Origin: Euborellia annulipes
Lineage: Eukaryota; Arthropoda; Insecta; Dermaptera; Anisolabididae
Reading direction: 5' to 3'
DNA length: 64,000 nucleotides
NCBI GenBank assembly: GCA_023213315.1
Contig: JAKCPI010015353.1
Span: 1 to 64,000 of the forward strand
The notes under the pieces were generated by a model, which did not search any database, was not told the origin of the DNA, and saw nothing but the letters and a program-made list of their open reading frames with translations. Numbering within the stretch: the first letter of the stretch is position 1; every line of letters starts with the position of its first letter. The position numbers and the translations under genes were made by a program. Of this stretch, positions 39,301 through 46,634 are shown piece by piece.

Positions 39301-42300
39301 ATCTTAAGCACAAACATATCTCGCAAATTTGCTATCTTAAACGATATATTGACTGGCTAATGAACAGTCTATTTGAGCATTGATTGAAAAAATTCCATCC
39401 TTTTCAAACAAGGCTCTACCTAGTTAATTAAGAAAATATGTTATATAGAGATATATATATATATATAAAGCCTAATTTAATTTCCAATTCAATAAAAATA
39501 GAGAGGGAGATCAATTTCTTTATTGATTTTACTCCAGACGACTACTTGAAAGAACCATGTAACTCAGTTGTTAATTTCTAGAGAGTTTTAACAACTGAAA
39601 CTGTTGGTGACATTAAGCCAATAATTCGTTAATCAAATTAAATACAATAAAATGCTAAGATATATTGTGTTTCAACAGTTTTGTCCATCGATCCATTGTC
39701 CTCAAAATTCTTTTGGGAACTCCTTCGCTGGATTTTTTATCAAAGCCTGGAAAGATGTCAAATCACGTTTCCAACCACCCGGCAACGATGTCTTCTACAA
39801 CATTCAATATCAATCTTAAAAGATGTAATAAGAAAGATAAACCATTAAAATATTTAAAAGATATTCCTTTTCTTGTTTTCTATTTCTTTTTTTTTTAGAA
39901 TAAAAAAGATTAAATATTCAAAACCTCTTTTTAATATACAAAGATATATATATATATATTTAAATGCATATTGAAATTATAAATTAAAGTGGGAGAGGAC
40001 TTTTTTAAATGTTTACAATTTCGAGTGTTTATTCATTTTCCCAAGGCAGGCATGGCAATGAATTCTTTAAAAGATTTATAAAGAAATCATAATAAGACAT
40101 TCACTCCACAATTCTACTCTTTGTATAAAAAAATTCTTATTTTACGATAGCTGGAAGGATATTTTTATTTATCAAATTCTTATAAAATGGAATCTATTCG
40201 AAATAAAGGCTACTAATAAAATTTCATAGTTTAAAAAAATTATAATTCGATGTTTTGCGAGTGGCTGTAGTAAATAGATTAGAATTGAAGAAGCAGAATG
40301 CAACCAGGTATTAAAAATTATTTTTTCCGAACGCTCCGGCATGTTTTATTTACTTGCATCATCAGTCATAAAAAGAATTTTTGTGGTGGCATAATTAGAT
40401 TTGTCCTGACGTTTACACGTGCCGGGTATATTATTATTATTTTTTAATATAATGTATATTATGTAACATTATTCATTATATATATATAAGATCAAATAAA
40501 AGAAGGTTAATATCTGGCTGCATTTTCCTTCATCAAATTTATTTATGTAAAAAAATGTATATTTAAAATGTAATTTGAGGTAGGGCCGTAGCCAGAGAGG
40601 CGAGAATCTCTTTTCTTCACGAAATTTCAAAAAAATAAATAAATAAAAATACACTTAATGGAGAAAAAACTATATGGTTAAAATTCTAAACGCAATTAGA
40701 AAATTAAAAAATATTTTATATTTTTTTGCGGGAGAGGGGTTAATGGCGACCACGAATAAATTTTCCGGCTAGGCCTGATACGAGGTAGAATTATGGTTTT
40801 TTGTATTTGGCTGTATAAGGCCATAAGACCTAAAGTATCCCAACTTTAAATCTGAATGAGAAAAAATAAAAAATTATCATTGGATTGTTCGACCAGTGCC
40901 TATGAATGGAAAAAAAATTTTGAAATTTATGAGTCTGATTTAAATATTAAACAATTTATGAGAACAATAATAGTTTATTTATTTTAAGTTCAAACATGAA
41001 AATTTTAATCAGAATCCGAAAGGAACTTTGCAGCTAGGAGATTAAATAAAAAAATATTTTATTTTATTTGCCGACGTTTCGGTTAAAATACCTAAGATCG
41101 TGTATACATGACAATATTTTGCCCTGATGAAGGTCTTGATTGACAATCGTCAAATAAAATTTAAATAAAATATTTTTTTATTTAATCTCCTGGTTGCAAA
41201 GTTCCTTTCGGATCCTGATTAAACCTCCACGGCCATAAAACATTAACATGAAAATTTTATATTAAAAATAACCAAGATAAGACTTTTAGTCGAAACCGAA
41301 ATTTGTCTTAAACTTTTTCTTAAAATTTTCTATATAAAATTCCTATCATTTTACCTTTTTTTTTTTTAGTAAATTTTCTCTCGTGACTCAAATAATCATT
41401 TTTTCCAAGCTCTGGTTTCGGCCAGGCCGAAGTTTTGGTTGGATTTTGGCCGAAACTTCGGTCGGTTCCTAAAAATAACTAATAATTAATAACTTTAGAA
41501 AAATATTATCCATATACAAAATTGTTCTTATTCATATATAAAATTAAAAATTGTGAAATCTCAAAATCAAAACTGGCAATAATTGCTCCTACTAGAAAAA
41601 ATATAAGTAAAAACAATATGTTTTATATCATAATTTGCATAAGAAGTTTACTCGAAGTACCTTTCAATCTTATAAAGTGTGAAGTAAAACAAATTTTGTT
41701 TTGGTGAAATTTATTGCAATTAATATCGGAATTAATACAAATTTCCAGCCTGAAGATGGAGGCGTTGAATCTCTGAAACTGTAACTCTGTGTGCAGAATC
41801 AGTTGCAATAAATTTCACCAAAACAAAATTTACACCTTATAAGATCGAAAGGTACTTAGAGTAAACTTCCTATGTAAATTAAAATTAATCAAACTCGGAC
41901 AATCCAGTTATTTTCAAACAAAATGTCTTTTTTTCAGAAAGAGCATAAATCGTCGAGGTCGGGAAGACATTCGCAAAGTGGTAATCATCGAAAACATCGT
42001 CATCGTCATCATCGTCACAATCATCATCGATCCTACATTCGAGATTCTAGTACTTCAACGTCCTGTGAAGATCGCAAACGATCTCAAAGATTGCCTCAAA
42101 AGAGACATCAAATTTTTCCACAGGTCCAATGATATACATATTTAAACACTTTCCATATGAATTTTTTTTTATTTTCGGGGCAAATTTTAAATAATGAGAG
42201 AAATTTTCTCTTACTTTATTTAGTTGAGGGATATATTTTCAAGTCAAATTTAAGAACAAAATCACGGTAGATACGAAATGGTAACTTCAACCAAATTTAA

Positions 42301-44829
42301 TGCGGCGGATGTTAAGTTGATAATATAAACCATATTGCTCTAAATAAAAGAAAAAGTATTAATTCTTTAAAAGCTCTCCTTATATTAGTTATTTATTGGT
42401 TTAATATTCATCACTTTTGAAGTAAAAAAGAATTACAATTTTTTACGATGTATAATTTGACAATGTCAATATACAATCAATTTAATGTGTTAAAGCAATA
42501 GTATTAGCGAAATAATTTTATTTGTTTATAAAATGTTCTTGAACTCGATTCCCAGCAAACAATTTAAATAAGTCAAGAAAAAATTAAATGTCTGACTAAG
42601 AAAAATAAATAGTTTCTCAAATAAGAAGCTGGTTAAGGTTGATTCTTGGTATGCGTTACCGCAAATAAAACAAGACCATATGAATATTAAAACAAAGAAA
42701 AATAATTACAAAAAATGGAATTTGGACCAGAAACAATTGAAGGGGTCGGCTGCAAATAGTGCTAACTGCGAACTGGTTAGCACTATCTGCGCTCGAGCCC
42801 TTCAATTGTCAAATGATACTCTTCACCTTTGCCCTAAAATTTGCCACTGCCCGCTCTATGCAAATAAATATTCTGATAAAGCTATTACTATTGTTATAAA
42901 TCCAACAATATAATTTCTTAATCGATATCTATATTTTTAGAAAGATTGCCATGTCAGGATTTGTGAGAGACAGCCATTAATTAGTCCATTTCAAAGATCT
43001 CCTTTAGAGGAGGAATGTTGGCCTCACGCTGCAGAAGAGAAGCAACCGGGTTTCTTTAGCTATTTATTGCGCTTAAGGAAAGGATCCAGAAGAAAAAGGG
43101 ATAAGAAGATGTCTCTTTTGTATTCTCGGTCGAGTAGTGATAATTCCCTTGGAAAGAAAGACCAGGTGAGTCGTGAAAAAATTATGGATATGATCTACAA
43201 TCCGAGAATGAGGAAGAAGGAAAATGATTGTCTTGCTTGTAATACGGAATGGTCACAGTTGCGAAACAGATTCGAGCATACCATCTCACATATGATACTT
43301 CATGGCGTGGAGGGAAATCCAGAAAGGCCTAAAGTTCAGGATAAAGCAGCGCAAATCAGTCGTAGTCCAGCTTTCGAGGATGCAGCCACCTGCATGGAAG
43401 AAAACATCTATGATCACAGTTTGACACCATTGCCCTCGTCTCGAAAATTCGGCAATCATCCACCAGTGATGCTCTATCGGGCGGAGGTACTTGATGAGTT
43501 CCCTGTCAAAGATGTGGGTTTGGAGAAACCAGAACAAACAGCTGGATTGTGTTTTCGTGTCGGTACTTCAGTAGCACATTCACTCAAACAAATAGGTAAA
43601 GTGGATGGTGCCAAGATATTTCGAAGAGCATCTCGCGTGGCACTTGATCCTCTTCTAGGTGCTCGACTATCTCAATTACACAACAAAGTTGCAAAGCAAC
43701 GACAGGACCTTACAAGTAAGAAATTTTTTTAATAATTTTTCTTTAATCAAGTAGATTCATTAGGGAAACTTTCCCGGGCCAATATACTAAAGCCGTGTAT
43801 ACACTACGCGCTCCTGGCGCGAGTGCCATGAATGACCTCGCTGAGAACTTTCCATCTGTTGTCGGTTTTTAACCGCGCAACAAAAATGGCGCGCGTGCCA
43901 GTTAAGACGACGATATTACTATTTTGTATGTTTGTTGCGAGCGATGGAAAACCAAAGTTGCCGTAAATTAACTGCAATATATGGTTCAAAAGAACTGCTG
44001 TTGAATAACAAAAGTTCTTCGTATCACAATAAATCATCAGAGAAGATGGTTGTAAAGAAATAAGTTTTGAAATGGGAGTTCCTGTGCCAGGATTGAAGAA
44101 AAAATGACTGGGCTTCTGGCATATATATATATACTCTTTCATCCACCAGCGCACTGTTCGTTTCTATTTTTTCTTGTTTGTAATACTGTGACCCTATAAA
44201 CGCTGCTGCTTTTCATACACGACTGACCTGCATGTTGAAGGATCAAACACTGGAACAGCTGGCATGAGCGCCAAACGCGCTTAAGTTGATATAGTTCAAA
44301 TTTTTAGAACGCGTTCTCGGCGCTGTCATTCATGGCACGCCCTCCAGAAACTCGTAGTGGATACCCGGCTTATCAACTAAGCGCGCCTGGCGAACGTGCC
44401 AGCTGTTCCAGTTCTTCTCTGAGTGATTTATTGTGATACGAAGAACTTTTGCTATTCAACAGCAGTTCTTTTGTACCATATATTGTAGTTGTATAAATTT
44501 ATGGCAACTTTGGTTATCCATCGCTCTCAACAAACATACAAAATGAATAGTAATATCGCCGTCTCAACTGACGCGCGCGCCACTTTTGATGCGCGGTTAA
44601 AAACCGGAACGTTTGCTCTACGTTCGAGGGTTCCAAAGAACACATTGGGGCGCGTTCCAAAATGGTATCCATTTCGCGGGCCGGAATGCGCGCCAATGTT
44701 CATACTTTTGGAGCGCGTAATGGATACGCTGCTTAACATTATATACTAATATGTAGTATATATATGTATATATTTAATGAAAGTGGGGCTCGGGGTGGTG
44801 GGGGGGGGAAAAATAAAATAACGCTTTAA

Positions 44830-44860
<31 letters not shown>

Positions 44861-46601
44861 ATTATTTATTAGTTGAAATTTTATTTAAATATATATATAT
44901 ATATCTCATAACTTGATCCCCACCATCAAGTTTCCTTGAATAATCCTACTCCTTCAAACATATCAAGATAAAATGACGAAATGGGAAAAATTATATAGGG
45001 GTAATAAAAAATAAATAATTGCAATTTTTCAGATTGTTCAATAAAGAATAAAATATCGAGTCAATCACTAGCTGCTTTATTGGTTGAGCGTAATAAACTT
45101 CGACGAGAACGAGATCGTCTAGAACGTACGCCAAGTTCTTTTTCAACTTGGGTTTCATCAACTCACCGGATGAGTATAGTACAAAGACATAGACGACGAC
45201 GTCGACAACGACGAAGACCAGGCTCCTATTCAAAACTTCACTCACAAGGTGTAACAAGTACACTTTACAAAGCAGTTACTGGGACTCTTGGAGCTTGGAT
45301 TGCCAAAGGATTGGATCAAAAATGAAAACCTAAATTCTTTGTCATTTTGTAAATATAATAAAAATAAAATTTCCCTTTAAGTTGATTAATTAAAAAAAAA
45401 ACATTTAAGAATCATTTTAATTTTTTATTTTCATATTTAAAACCATTTTTTGGTCCATTTAAAATGAATTTTTTAAAGAGTGGAAACAGCTGATTTCCTG
45501 AGGCCAAGTTCAAGGTCAGAACTGTGCTACTACATAAGGCTCTTGACTCATTTAAAAAGAGTTATGTATTTATTCGAAAATAATATTTAGTTTTTATCTT
45601 TAATAAGAAAGAATCTGGGGTGATTGGTCGCAGAGCATACAACTTTCTCTTACAATCGCAAATTGTGTTCTGTGCTTCTCACACCAGATTTTTTTGTCTG
45701 GTCATTTATTTAAGATGTTAGTTATTAAGGGGCATTCTACACGAGCGTTTTTGCCGCGTTTTCAACTCTTGAAAAACATGAGTCAAACAGAACTAAGGAG
45801 TTTAAATGAGAGCTTCTACTCGGGCGTTCTGACGTTCGAGCGTGTCTAACGGGTTAAAAACGCGTCAAAAACGCTCGTGTATAATGGGATCCATCAAGTG
45901 AATAGGATATATAAAATTTTATTTTCTTTCGTCTATTATTCTTTAAAATATATATTATATATTTTTATTCAGATCCAAATTTTACCAACCATGATAAGCA
46001 GAAACCATCATTTAACGTTGAATTATGTTGAGATGAGAGTAGTAGAATATTCCAAATTGTAGGCATCATGATCAGCAAGTTGAAATCCTCAGTCCAAATC
46101 AAATTATTTTATGAGATGAATATCTTGATCGTGAGAAAGGGCGGGTTCAAAATTATATTCTCATCCTTCACTTCAAGGAGATTCCAATACCTATCAAATA
46201 ATTATTGAAATATAATTAATGTTTAAAATTAGTAAGGGTTTAATAAAGTATCTATTTCAAGATTTGATGATGATGTACTTTATAAGGCAATAAAATTAAA
46301 GTTTGAAAATAAATTGAAAAAATATTTACATGAACAGTTAATTAAAGCATGAATAATTGAGAAATTTATAAAATATATGTAATTGCAACGAAAAATAGAT
46401 ATATAAGAACAAAACACCTTCCTTGTAAATGTCGGATATTCTACCTGCGTGGCTTGGCTTGTTGAATACTCTTTGCCTAAAAGGCGCTAAAGGCTCTTTG
46501 GAATTGGAGATTAGGACATGAAGATGGCGTAGAAAAATCTCGAAAAACTATATTAAAAAATGATAAAATCAATGAGAAATTTATAATAAAATTATAATAC
46601 A

Positions 46602-46634
<33 letters not shown>

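Noticed and set aside
15236..39819. Assigning the gene to the schistosome micro-exon gene families
   Set aside because: Exon architecture is similar but the proteins show no shared motif I can name, there is no visible signal peptide, and the flanking genes do not indicate a flatworm.
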